A stretch of DNA of 64,000 bases from an uncultured Candidatus Melainabacteria bacterium (GTDB lineage: Bacteria; Cyanobacteriota; Vampirovibrionia; Gastranaerophilales; Gastranaerophilaceae): contig CAKUUC010000001.1 of NCBI GenBank assembly GCA_934692625.1, positions 124,001 to 188,000 on the forward strand. Reading direction: 5' to 3'. This document shows, one piece after another, positions 26,864 to 35,520 of the stretch. The notes beneath the pieces are model-generated. The model was not told where the DNA came from and ran no database searches. It saw only the letters and a list, made by a program, of their open reading frames with translations. Position 1 is the first letter of the stretch. Each line of letters begins with the position of its first letter. A program made the position numbers and the translations under genes.

Positions 26864-27420
26864 TCTAAATTTGTGTATTTCTTGGCGCATTCAAACATTG
26901 AATTTACTAATGCTGCATTGCTGTTTAGGTTCATTCCGTTGTTTTCAAGGACTTGTTTTACTCTATCTTCCCAAAGTGTGTAAATGTCTGCTCCATCAAG
27001 TTCTAAGACTTGTCCTATTGTTGACAGTTCCTTATAATCAATTGGAATTGGTGCTGCACCTCTTAGCATGTCCACGATTTCGACACGTTTTTTGCGTGGA
27101 AATGATTTTAGTAAATTTACAATACTGATTTTTTTCTCTGCGATTACTCCTTTTAGTAATTCTAAGGTATCGTCTTGCAATATTGGTTCTTGAGGAATTT
27201 TGTATTCTTCAAATTCTTCAGGTTTTACGTTCATTACTGTTGCAATTCTTTCAATTGTTGTACTTCTTGTTGAGAAAGGTATGGTTTCATCAATCAAGTT
27301 GTAAACGTAAGATAGAGTTACTCCAATCATTTCTGCGAAATCTTTTTTGTGTAATCCGTTATCTTCAAGAAATTTTGCAACTTTTTCAGAACTTTTCAAG
27401 GTTTTTGTTTCGTGTTTCAT
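26860..27420 (-). CDS. XRE-type helix-turn-helix protein
   Basis: A 186-residue protein with an N-terminal XRE HTH at about residues 12-72: Val-Ala-Lys-Phe-Leu-Glu-Asp-Asn-Gly-Leu, then Phe-Ala-Glu-Met-Ile-Gly-Val-Thr-Leu-Ser-Tyr-Val-Tyr-Asn-Leu-Ile, then Ile-Ala-Thr-Val-Met-Asn-Val. The C-terminal 110 residues carry no known sensor domain. A GGAGAAGC ribosome site precedes the ATG. It may control neighbouring genes or stress genes, but no operator repeat is evident around it. Confidence 0.88.
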   Translation of the reverse strand: MKHETKTLKSSEKVAKFLEDNGLHKKDFAEMIGVTLSYVYNLIDETIPFSTRSTTIERIATVMNVKPEEFEEYKIPQEPILQDDTLELLKGVIAEKKISIVNLLKSFPRKKRVEIVDMLRGAAPIPIDYKELSTIGQVLELDGADIYTLWEDRVKQVLENNGMNLNSNAALVNSMFECAKKYTNLD

Positions 27421-27557
27421 TGCTTCTCCCTCATTTTTCTATAATGTAATAATTTTTTATATTTTTGTTAAGCATACAGTTGATATTCCATTTTGGTAAT
27501 TTTTATTTACGTTAAAATGTTAAATATAATGTATAGTTAATGATTAAAGGATTTTTT

Positions 27558-28115
27558 ATGAAATTAGTTGTCGGATTGGGAAATGTTGGCGAGAAATATT
27601 GTTTTACCCGTCACAATGCAGGTTTTATGGTAGCAGATAAGTTTGCACTTGAAGTTGGTGCATCATTTAAAGAAGAAAAGAAATTGAAGTGTTTTTTGAC
27701 AAAGTTTAAACTCAGTGATGAAGATTATATTCTGGTTAAACCGACAACATTTATGAATTTGTCTGGCGAATCGGTTCAACTGGTCATGAATTATTACAAA
27801 ATTTCAGTCAGTGATGTAATTATTGTTTATGATGACTTGTCACTTGATGTAGGTAAAATGAGATTTAGGGCAAACGGCTCTGATGGCGGACATAATGGTA
27901 TTAAATCTGTTATAAAATGTCTTGGAACAAAAGATGTTGCAAGACTCAAAATCGGAATAGGTCCTCAACCGCCAATTCCTTCTGAAGCTTTTGTTTTACA
28001 AAATTTTACCGCAGAGCAGTTAGAAAATTTGAAGCCTGTAATTAAAAAATCAGTTGAAGCGATTGAGTATTATTTTAATAATGGGATTGCTAAGGCTCAA
28101 AACATGTATAATTAG
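27558..28115 (+). CDS. pth: peptidyl-tRNA hydrolase
   Basis: A 185-residue Pth that frees stalled peptidyl-tRNA. The start Gly-Leu-Gly-Asn-Val-Gly-Glu-Lys-Tyr contains Val where most homologues have Pro. The catalytic His is in Thr-Arg-His-Asn-Ala-Gly-Phe near residue 21. Phe-Met-Asn-Leu-Ser-Gly, Tyr-Asp-Asp-Leu and Gly-Gly-His-Asn-Gly-Ile-Lys-Ser follow as expected. I start at 27558 because AAAGGA precedes it. It is followed by its own gap and a new promoter for the TPR gene. Confidence 0.97.
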   Translation: MKLVVGLGNVGEKYCFTRHNAGFMVADKFALEVGASFKEEKKLKCFLTKFKLSDEDYILVKPTTFMNLSGESVQLVMNYYKISVSDVIIVYDDLSLDVGKMRFRANGSDGGHNGIKSVIKCLGTKDVARLKIGIGPQPPIPSEAFVLQNFTAEQLENLKPVIKKSVEAIEYYFNNGIAKAQNMYN

Positions 28116-28118
28116 GGT

Positions 28119-28146
28119 TTGTGAAAATCTTTATTTGATGTATAAT
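28119..28146 (+). promoter_or_regulatory. promoter of the 470-residue TPR gene
   Basis: TTGTGA, a 16-base spacer and TATAAT (28141-28146), followed by AAGGAG before the ATG at 28180. Confidence 0.6.
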
Positions 28147-28179
28147 AGCACCAGATTAGGGTATTAAGGAGTAAATAAT

Positions 28180-29592
28180 ATGAGTTTACAGTTAGCAGAA
28201 CAGTTCGAGGCAAATGAACAATACGAACAGGCTCTTGAAGAATATAAAAAAGAATTTGCGCAAAATCCGCAAGATATTGCATTGTTGGAGCGTTTAGGTC
28301 ATCTTTCTTTAATTCTTGACAGACCTGATGATGCGGCAGAATACTATTATGCAATTTTACAACTCGATGTTAGCAATTCGTTGGCTTTTGAACAGTTAAT
28401 GTCTATTTATGAAAACAAAGACCGCTACAAATATTATGTTTATAGAGGAAACAAAAATTCTATTGAAGACAAGTTTGAATTTGCGATAAATGATTTTAAA
28501 AAGGCTTTGGCTCATATTGATGAAAACGAAGAACGACAACTTGTTATGACTCATTTGACCTTGGCTAATCTTTACCTTAAAACGGGTAAAAGAGATAAAG
28601 CAATTGATGAATTTAATTTAATCTTGGAGCATGACGGTGTTCCGGAAGAGGTATATTTGCAGTTGGCTGACGTTTATCTTCAAGATGAGGCATATTCTAG
28701 TGCAATTTATACTTTGAAGAAAGCAAAAGAAAAAGGCTATGATAACGACCATATCAATGAAGCGCTTGCTGCTGTTTACTTGAAAAGCGGTGAAGCAGAC
28801 AAAGCGATTGATTGTACAAAAAATGAATTAGTAAAAATTCAGTGCTTACTTGAAGAAGGTAAATCAGACGAGGCTCGTGAAAAATTAGAAAATTTACCTG
28901 ATGAATACAAAAAACTTCCACGTTATTTCACATTGATGGCTCAATTTGCCTATACATCAAAAGATTTTGATAAGGCATTAGAATATATTGAAGAGTATAA
29001 TAAAGTTGAGCAGAATTCTCCACTAACTTACCAAATGAGAGCCTTAGTTTATGATGAAACAGGAGATGAATACAATTCTCATTTGAATTGGGGTAAATAT
29101 AACATGTTGCGTGGCAACAAAGATGTTGCAATCAATGACTTTATGAATGCTGTAAAAATTAAGGATAATGATGTTAATGTCTTGTTTACTCTTGCTGATA
29201 TGTTGACAGAGATAAAAGAAATTAACCATGCTGCAGAATATTATGAAAAGATTATCAAAATCGATTCTAAAAATAAAGAAGCATTAAGAAAACTTGCTCA
29301 ATACAAAGAAAGCATTGGAGATTATGCCTCTCAGACAGATTATCTTGAAATGCTTTATGTTGCTGATAAAAGAGATTTGGCTGTGTTAAAAGATTTGGCG
29401 GCTGCTTATGAAAAGATTAAGTCAAAACAAAATGCAATTGATGCTTATACAAAATATTTGGAAATGTGTACAGATGATGTAGAAATAAAAAAAGCACAAG
29501 ATAAGTTGAATAAATTGCAAAATTTGGCAGGAGATTCTGATGAATCTGCAGGTTTGATTGATAAAATAATGTCATTTTTTGCTAAAAAATAG
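28180..29592 (+). CDS. TPR protein
   Basis: A 470-residue protein with about a dozen TPR-like helical pairs across its length, for example Ala-Leu-Glu-Glu-Tyr-Lys-Lys-Glu-Phe near residue 20 and Ala-Ile-Asp-Glu-Phe-Asn-Leu-Ile near 140. There is no signal peptide and no membrane helix. The last 15 residues are hydrophobic and basic (Ile-Met-Ser-Phe-Phe-Ala-Lys-Lys), perhaps a membrane-touching tail. The promoter and ribosome site are near consensus. Partner proteins cannot be inferred from neighbours. Confidence 0.9.
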   Translation: MSLQLAEQFEANEQYEQALEEYKKEFAQNPQDIALLERLGHLSLILDRPDDAAEYYYAILQLDVSNSLAFEQLMSIYENKDRYKYYVYRGNKNSIEDKFEFAINDFKKALAHIDENEERQLVMTHLTLANLYLKTGKRDKAIDEFNLILEHDGVPEEVYLQLADVYLQDEAYSSAIYTLKKAKEKGYDNDHINEALAAVYLKSGEADKAIDCTKNELVKIQCLLEEGKSDEAREKLENLPDEYKKLPRYFTLMAQFAYTSKDFDKALEYIEEYNKVEQNSPLTYQMRALVYDETGDEYNSHLNWGKYNMLRGNKDVAINDFMNAVKIKDNDVNVLFTLADMLTEIKEINHAAEYYEKIIKIDSKNKEALRKLAQYKESIGDYASQTDYLEMLYVADKRDLAVLKDLAAAYEKIKSKQNAIDAYTKYLEMCTDDVEIKKAQDKLNKLQNLAGDSDESAGLIDKIMSFFAKK

Positions 29593-29620
29593 TATCATTA
29601 ACTTTTATCACATTTTTATA

Positions 29621-29650
29621 AAAAAGAGGTCGTTATGGCTTCTTTTTTTG
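29621..29650 (+). terminator. terminator after the TPR gene
   Basis: AAAAAAGAGGTC / GGCTTCTTTTTTT hairpin with G-T pairs and a T run. A TATAAT (29651-29656) that may drive the next gene begins right after it. Confidence 0.65.
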
Positions 29651-29687
29651 TATAATTGTTATATAACTTTATATCAAAAGGGGTAGT

Positions 29688-30974
29688 ATGAGCAGATTTA
29701 TTGGAATCATCGGTATTATTTTAATTTTCGGATTATCTTATTTAATGTCGAATAACAAAAAGAATATAAACTTGAAAACTGTTGGAATGGGTTTTTTGTT
29801 ACAAGTATTTCTTGCAGTTTTTATTTTTAAGGTTAAATTTGGACAAGACATGTTCAAACTTATTGGCAAATTTATTCAAAAGCTTTTAGTTTTTGCAACT
29901 CAAGGTGGTGAATTTGTTTTCGGCGGATTGATTAATAGTAAATTCGGAGAGATTTTTGTAGGTCATGGCGGCTCGATTTTCGCATTGCAATTGATTTCTT
30001 CAACCGTATTTATGATGATTTTGGTAAATATTTTGTATCATTATGGAATTATGCAAAGAGTTGTAGCCTTTTTAGGAAAAGGTATGAATAAATTGCTTGA
30101 TGTTAGTGGTGCAGAAGCGTTGTCTAACGTTGCAAGTGCTTTTGTTGGTCAAATCGTTGCTCAAATTATGATTAAACCGTACCTTGCAAATTTGACACGT
30201 TCGGAATTGTTAGCATCAATGTCAGGTTCTTTGGCTTGTATTTCCGGTTCTATTATGCCTATTTACATTAAAATGGGTATTCCTGCCGAATATTTGTTGG
30301 CTTCGTCAGTTATGGCAGCGCCGGGGGCATTGGTAATTTCTAAAATTATTTATCCGGAAACTGGTCATCCTGAAACAAGTAAAGATTTCAAATTGTCATT
30401 TAGTAAACGTAATAGACAGCATGTTAATGTTTTTGATGCAATATCATCAGGCGCTTCAGAGGGTATGAAAGTTGCAATCAACGTTGTTGCAATGATTTTG
30501 GCTTTGGTGGCTCTTGTTGCAATGGTTGACTGGTTCTTGGGCGGTTTAGGCGGATTTATCGTAAAATACTTGCACTTTAACCTTACTGCAATTGGGTTTG
30601 ATTTATCTCAATTGTCATTGAAAATGATTTTGGGTAAGATTTTTGCGATATTTGCTTTGGCAATGGGTGTACCACTTCATGAGGCGACTACTGTTGGCGG
30701 TTTGATGGGGACTAAATTAGTTCTTAATGAAATGGTTGCATATATGAATTTGACAGACCCAACTCTACATCTTTCTCAAAAAGCATTTTTGATTGCAAGT
30801 TTTGCGCTATGTAGTTTTGGTAATTTCGGTTCTATCGCAATCCTTCTCGGTGGTATTGGTGAACTTGCTCCAAATCAACGTAAAAACTTGGCAAGACTCG
30901 GTGTTCGTGCATTGATTTGCGGTACTTTAACTTGTTACATGTCAGCTTGTATTGTTGGTATTTTGTTTAACTAA
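29688..30974 (+). CDS. concentrative nucleoside transporter (CNT/NupC family)
   Basis: A 428-residue integral membrane protein with about 10 hydrophobic segments. CNT landmarks are Phe-Gly-Gly-Leu-Ile-Asn near residue 83, Ala-Phe-Val-Gly-Gln-Ile-Val-Ala near 150, and Ser-Gly-Ser-Leu-Ala-Cys-Ile-Ser-Gly-Ser-Ile-Met just after. It imports nucleosides with a cation gradient. AAAAGGGG precedes the ATG. The gene lies 22 bases before ribF and probably shares its transcript, linking nucleoside uptake and flavin-nucleotide synthesis only loosely. Confidence 0.94.
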   Translation: MSRFIGIIGIILIFGLSYLMSNNKKNINLKTVGMGFLLQVFLAVFIFKVKFGQDMFKLIGKFIQKLLVFATQGGEFVFGGLINSKFGEIFVGHGGSIFALQLISSTVFMMILVNILYHYGIMQRVVAFLGKGMNKLLDVSGAEALSNVASAFVGQIVAQIMIKPYLANLTRSELLASMSGSLACISGSIMPIYIKMGIPAEYLLASSVMAAPGALVISKIIYPETGHPETSKDFKLSFSKRNRQHVNVFDAISSGASEGMKVAINVVAMILALVALVAMVDWFLGGLGGFIVKYLHFNLTAIGFDLSQLSLKMILGKIFAIFALAMGVPLHEATTVGGLMGTKLVLNEMVAYMNLTDPTLHLSQKAFLIASFALCSFGNFGSIAILLGGIGELAPNQRKNLARLGVRALICGTLTCYMSACIVGILFN

Positions 30975-30996
30975 TTACCAAATAGGATTTTGTAAA

Positions 30997-31905
30997 ATGG
31001 AAATTGTCAGAAATTTAAAAATTATTCCTAATTTGTCGTTGGCATTGGGGTTCTTTGACGGTTTACATTTAGGTCATCAAAAAGTTATTGGTAATGCTGT
31101 AGATTTTGCACGACAAAACGGTACAAAATCTGCGGTTGTGACGTTTTCGAACCACCCGTTTTGTTATTTACAAGGTGTTAAAGCGCCAAAGTATATTTTG
31201 ACTAATTCTGACAAATACAAAATGCTTGAAACTCTTGGGGTTGATTATGTTGTTGAGTTAGATTTTGAGGAAATTAAAACGCTTTCGGCAAGAGATTATT
31301 TAGAAAATATTTTGGTAAAATATTTTTCTCCTAAGTTTATAACATCTGGTTTGCAGCATCATTTTGGCTCCTGTCGTTCAGGTAATGCTGATTTATTAAC
31401 AAAATTTCAATCTGAATTTGGTTATGAATATGTACCAGTTTCAGAACTTTTTTTAGATGGTGTAAAAATAAGTTCAACATCTATTAGAAATTTTATCGGT
31501 AATGGTGAAATTGAGCACGCTGAAAAAATGTTAGGTCGAAAATTTTCTATAACTGGTATAGTCCGACAAGGTAAGCAAAAGGGGCGGACTATAGGATTTC
31601 CAACTGCTAATATTTTGTATCCTGAAGGGATTATTCAACCTCCGCATGGAGTTTACGATGTTGATGTGCTTATAAATGCTAAAAAATATCGTGGAATTTC
31701 CAATTTTGGCACATGTCCGACGATTACAAATGGTGAAGTGACAACTTTTGAAACTCATATTCTTGATTTTGAAGCGGATTTGTATGGAAAAGAAATTCGT
31801 GTGAAATTTAACAAAAAAATTCGTGATGAGAAAAAGTTTGATAATATTGATGAGTTAAAGCATCAAATTCAATTAGATATAGATGGATTGTCCGATTCAG
31901 AATAA
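30997..31905 (+). CDS. ribF: bifunctional riboflavin kinase/FAD synthetase
   Basis: A 302-residue enzyme that makes FMN and FAD. The N-terminal adenylyltransferase domain has Gly-Phe-Phe-Asp-Gly-Leu-His-Leu-Gly-His (nucleotide motif) and Ser-Ser-Thr-Ser-Ile-Arg. The C-terminal kinase domain starts with Gly-Arg-Thr-Ile-Gly-Phe-Pro-Thr-Ala-Asn-Ile and contains Gly-Val-Tyr-Asp-Val. The start at 30997 has AGGA 10 bases upstream; the longer ATG-less extension overlaps the transporter gene. No FMN riboswitch is seen. A terminator shared with fabI follows. Confidence 0.96.
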   Translation: MEIVRNLKIIPNLSLALGFFDGLHLGHQKVIGNAVDFARQNGTKSAVVTFSNHPFCYLQGVKAPKYILTNSDKYKMLETLGVDYVVELDFEEIKTLSARDYLENILVKYFSPKFITSGLQHHFGSCRSGNADLLTKFQSEFGYEYVPVSELFLDGVKISSTSIRNFIGNGEIEHAEKMLGRKFSITGIVRQGKQKGRTIGFPTANILYPEGIIQPPHGVYDVDVLINAKKYRGISNFGTCPTITNGEVTTFETHILDFEADLYGKEIRVKFNKKIRDEKKFDNIDELKHQIQLDIDGLSDSE

Positions 31906-31952
31906 GATTAAATTTATACATGTGAAAGAATCTGAATTACGTAGTCAGTAAC

Positions 31953-31986
31953 AAAAAACGGAGAGTTAGGACTCTCCGTTTTTTTA
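31953..31986. terminator. bidirectional terminator between ribF and fabI
   Basis: AAAAACGGAGAGT / ACTCTCCGTTTTT with a TAGG loop, flanked by A and T runs on both sides. Confidence 0.9.
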
Positions 31987-32006
31987 TCTATAAATAATTC
32001 TAAAAT

Positions 32007-32813
32007 TTATTCAATATTGTTTGCTAAAATATCCATTTCTTCAGATGAAGCATAAGCAGAGTGACAACCGCAATCTACATAGATAACTTCGCCAGTTGTA
32101 CCTTTTGACAAGTCAGAAGCCAAGTATAAACCTGCGTTACCAACTTCTTCCAATGCAACGTTTCTTTTTAATGGTGAACGAGCAGCGGCTGCTTTAAGCA
32201 TTTTAGAAAATCCGCTAATACCCATTGAAGCAAGAGTTTTTACAGGACCTGCTGAAATGCAGTTTACGCGGATACCTTTTGTACCCAAATCCACTGCCAA
32301 AAATCTCATTGCAGATTCTAATGCTGCTTTAGCAACACCCATTACGTTGTAACTTGGAACAGATAGAATAGAACCAAGGTAAGTCAATGCGAAAATTGAA
32401 CCGCCTTCGTTCATAACAGGTTCAGCATGACGGCAAATAGTAACTAGTGAATATGCACTAACACCAAGTGCTGTATTCCAACCGTCAGGTGATGTTTCAA
32501 TAAATCTACCCATCAAATCTTCTTTTTTCGCAAAAGCAACTGCGTGAACTACGAAGTCTAATTTCCCGTAAACTTTTTCGCATTCTTCAAATACTGCTTT
32601 TACTTCGTCTTCTTTTGTAACATCACAACTCATGATAACTTTAGCGCCCATACTTTCAGCAATTGGACGAACTCTTTTTTCCATCGGTTCACCTGCATAA
32701 GTGAAAGCGATTTCAGCACCTGCATCATGTAATTGTTTTGCTATTCCGTAAGCAATCCCGTGAGTGTTAGAAACTCCAAAAATTACCCCTTTTTTACCTT
32801 TCATTAAATCCAT
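32007..32813 (-). CDS. fabI: enoyl-[acyl-carrier-protein] reductase (NADH)
   Basis: A 268-residue short-chain dehydrogenase of the FabI group, reducing the enoyl-ACP in the last step of each fatty-acid elongation cycle. The NAD motif is Gly-Val-Ser-Asn-Thr-His-Gly-Ile-Ala-Tyr-Gly. The catalytic Tyr-x6-Lys is in Ser-Tyr-Asn-Val-Met-Gly-Val-Ala-Lys, preceded by Leu-Thr-Tyr-Leu-Gly. GGGAG precedes the ATG. It is a single-gene unit; the two plsC genes near 61 kb use its products. Confidence 0.97.
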   Translation of the reverse strand: MDLMKGKKGVIFGVSNTHGIAYGIAKQLHDAGAEIAFTYAGEPMEKRVRPIAESMGAKVIMSCDVTKEDEVKAVFEECEKVYGKLDFVVHAVAFAKKEDLMGRFIETSPDGWNTALGVSAYSLVTICRHAEPVMNEGGSIFALTYLGSILSVPSYNVMGVAKAALESAMRFLAVDLGTKGIRVNCISAGPVKTLASMGISGFSKMLKAAAARSPLKRNVALEEVGNAGLYLASDLSKGTTGEVIYVDCGCHSAYASSEEMDILANNIE

Positions 32814-32997
32814 AATAAAGTTCTCCCTAATCTCTTTTACTCCTTGATTTTATCAAAAATATAAAATTATATCAATATTTTAATCTTATTTTTTCTAATT
32901 GTAACTAAATGTAAACATTTTAAATAGTTCTGAAATTCAGTAATTCCAAAATTTTTTATATATACAAGAGAGTTTAAAATTTGGAGAGCTTTAAAAA

Positions 32998-34788
32998 GTG
33001 AGTATAAACGGCGTAAATTCAAATATTGATATACAAAAGCTTTTGAAGACCATGAAAAATGGTCAAGCGCAAAAAGCCGGCTTATCTTCAAAAGTGCCTG
33101 CTCACATGACAATGAACGGGTCAATTTTTAAAGCAAATACAACTCAAGTTAGTGGTAATTTTGAAACTTCTTCAACTAACAAAACTGCTTCAACTAGACA
33201 ATCAGAATCTTTGTTGAAAGCAAATACAACAAAATCAGTTGAACAAGCATCAAAAACTGGTTCATCTCAAAGAACTGACAGAACAGAACAAAAAACTGAT
33301 GACAAGGCAAAAAGAATTGATATCAGCAATATTGATTTTGATAATTTGACATCTTGTTCTGCAAGTGAATTGGACGATTTGAAACAACAATTAACTGAAA
33401 TGAAAGATTCTGATGTTCCAAGATATTTGCAAAATTCTGCTGATAAAAAATTAAACAGAGTAAAATCTGAAATCAGCAAAAGAGCTTCTAATGTTTCAAA
33501 TGATGACAATGAAACTCAAGGTACTGATGGAACAAAGAAAAAAGACCAAACTGATATGGCTTCTGGTGAAGATGCTAAAACAGATGCTTCACAAAGCGGA
33601 AATGATGCAAAATCTGCAACTGCTCAAACTGAAGCAGGCACAAGCCAAATGAACAAAGCCGCTTCTGATATGAAATCTCTTGACAAGAAAATGAAAACAG
33701 ATGACAAGAAATTTCAAAAACAAATGAAGGCTGAAGAAAAGGCTGTTAAGAAATCTGAAAAAGAAATGCAAAAAGCTGCCGTTAAACTTGAAAAATTATC
33801 AGCTGAAGTTGATGAGGTTCAAAACGAAGCACAACAACAAAATACAATTTTGTCTAATGAAAATGCATCAGAAGAAGAAAGAACAGAAGCACAAAACAAA
33901 TTATCTTCTGTATCATCTAGACTTGAATCAACTCAATCAAATATGCAAACTTCTCAAACAAGTTTGAAAAAGGTTCAAGTTGCAACAAATAAAAAAGTTA
34001 GAACATTAACAAGAACTGCTAAAACTTATCAAAAAGCAGCAGTAGCAAATCAAAATGCAGTAACTGCTCAACAAGCAGAATCAAATTCAGTTTTAAAAAT
34101 TGCTAATAAGGCTGATGAAATTTCAAGTTATGCGGTTATGGCTGGACAAACCACTCAATATGTCGGCGAAGGCATGATTGCCACTGGTATGGCAATGATT
34201 ACCGGTGGTCAAGGATTGATTGCTGCTGGTGGTACCGTTAAAAAAGTTGGTATCGGCGTTGAAACAGTTGGGCAATACGGAAAATGTGCCGCAAATGTTA
34301 CCAAAACTGCAGTTTACGCAGCACAAGGTAATATTTCAGGAGCTTTGACTTCCGCTGGTGCTGCCGTTATGTCAGGTGTTTCTGCTGCTAAAGGTACAAA
34401 AGAAATGGCAAATGGTTTTAAGGGTGTTAACCAACAAGTTGCTAATGCTAACCAAAAAGTTTCAAATAAATTGAATAGCAAGATTGAAACAGCAAAAGCA
34501 GCAGGAAAAGATACAACTAAATATGAAAATGCAATGGCTAAAGCAGATTCAAACGTTGCAAAATACAGTGCAAAAGCAGGCAGCACAGTTGAACAAACTC
34601 AAGCAAATGTTGCAAGTGCTGGAAAAGCAACCTTTGGTGAAAAAATGCAAACTGCAATGCAATTCGGTAGCTTCTTGCAACAAGCAGGTGCTCAACTTGG
34701 CGGAAATCAACAACAAGGACAAGTTGTCGCTCAATCTAATACAACAAGATTACCTGGTTTCTCTAGAGCAAGACGTGTAAGAGTGTAA
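32998..34788 (+). CDS. translocator-like coiled-coil orphan
   Basis: A 596-residue Ser/Thr/Gln/Lys-rich protein. Residues 1-200 look disordered, with Ser-Leu-Leu-Lys-Ala-Asn-Thr-Thr-like repeats of an earlier Phe-Lys-Ala-Asn-Thr-Thr. Residues about 215-345 are a Lys/Glu coiled coil. Residues about 380-465 are Gly/Ala-rich and hydrophobic (Gly-Met-Ile-Ala-Thr-Gly-Met-Ala-Met-Ile-Thr-Gly), and another coil runs to a basic tail. The coil-hydrophobic-coil order recalls type III secretion translocators (IpaB/SipB), but I see no sequence identity to claim homology. The start is GTG with GGAGAG ten bases upstream. No secretion genes are adjacent. Confidence 0.75.
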   Translation: MSINGVNSNIDIQKLLKTMKNGQAQKAGLSSKVPAHMTMNGSIFKANTTQVSGNFETSSTNKTASTRQSESLLKANTTKSVEQASKTGSSQRTDRTEQKTDDKAKRIDISNIDFDNLTSCSASELDDLKQQLTEMKDSDVPRYLQNSADKKLNRVKSEISKRASNVSNDDNETQGTDGTKKKDQTDMASGEDAKTDASQSGNDAKSATAQTEAGTSQMNKAASDMKSLDKKMKTDDKKFQKQMKAEEKAVKKSEKEMQKAAVKLEKLSAEVDEVQNEAQQQNTILSNENASEEERTEAQNKLSSVSSRLESTQSNMQTSQTSLKKVQVATNKKVRTLTRTAKTYQKAAVANQNAVTAQQAESNSVLKIANKADEISSYAVMAGQTTQYVGEGMIATGMAMITGGQGLIAAGGTVKKVGIGVETVGQYGKCAANVTKTAVYAAQGNISGALTSAGAAVMSGVSAAKGTKEMANGFKGVNQQVANANQKVSNKLNSKIETAKAAGKDTTKYENAMAKADSNVAKYSAKAGSTVEQTQANVASAGKATFGEKMQTAMQFGSFLQQAGAQLGGNQQQGQVVAQSNTTRLPGFSRARRVRV

Positions 34789-34802
34789 GTTGCATTTAAT
34801 AT

Positions 34803-35426
34803 TTAAAACCTTGTTATAAGCATTTCGTTGTCATGTTCAAGCAAAGTAGCAATATGTAACAGTTTACCTTCATTTAAACTGTTTGTTTTAACAAATTTCC
34901 CACCGACTCTGCCGTTATTGTTATTTACAATTTTCAAAGTCGTTTGCGCTTCTGTCCCTTTGTATGAAATCTTTACCGGAATTTCATCATTAACCTTCAA
35001 AACTTTGCTTCTCAATCCCATTCCACTGTTTGAAATATCAATGACATTACTCATATTCAAGTTATTTATTGCGACTTTGACTGGGGTTTTGCAGTCTGCA
35101 AGTCTAAATCTTATATTTTCTCTGCGATCTTCTTTTAGTATATTTTGAGCAATCTGTTTTCTTTTTTCAATGGCTGCAAGTTTTGCTTGTTGCGCTTTTT
35201 CCTCTTGTGCAATTCTTTGTTTATTTGCTTGTAAATGATTATGATAGGTGTTCAAATGTTGTGATGTCGCATAACTTGTGCCGACATTTGCCGGTAAATG
35301 CGGTCTTTCATATCTGACTTTGAAATATGGCTCATCTTTAATCGTTTCAATTGCAGCCTGAGTTTTGTACGAGGTCGCACCGAACAATATGACTAATACT
35401 ATTAATACTTTTAAAACCTTTTTCAC
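34803..35426 (-). CDS. PilZ-domain protein with a signal peptide
   Basis: About 207 residues from a GTG at 35426, chosen because TTTGGAAAG sits upstream; an earlier GTG at 35444 lacks this. The N-terminus is a textbook secretory signal: Lys-Lys, a hydrophobic core Val-Leu-Ile-Val-Leu-Val-Ile-Leu-Phe, then Thr-Gln-Ala before the likely cut. A Gln/Lys/Ala coil at about 65-105 leads to a PilZ domain with the c-di-GMP motif Arg-Glu-Asn-Ile-Arg followed by Asp-Ile-Ser-Asn-Ser-Gly. PilZ domains act in the cytoplasm, where c-di-GMP is, so an exported or outward-facing one is odd. Convergent with the previous gene. Confidence 0.85.
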   Translation of the reverse strand: MKKVLKVLIVLVILFGATSYKTQAAIETIKDEPYFKVRYERPHLPANVGTSYATSQHLNTYHNHLQANKQRIAQEEKAQQAKLAAIEKRKQIAQNILKEDRRENIRFRLADCKTPVKVAINNLNMSNVIDISNSGMGLRSKVLKVNDEIPVKISYKGTEAQTTLKIVNNNNGRVGGKFVKTNSLNEGKLLHIATLLEHDNEMLITRF

Positions 35427-35520
35427 TACAACTTTCCAAATCACACTACTTACAATACTATTAATGATTCTGAACTATTTAGATTTACTAAAATTTTTGA
35501 TATTGTTACGTTTGTTAATA

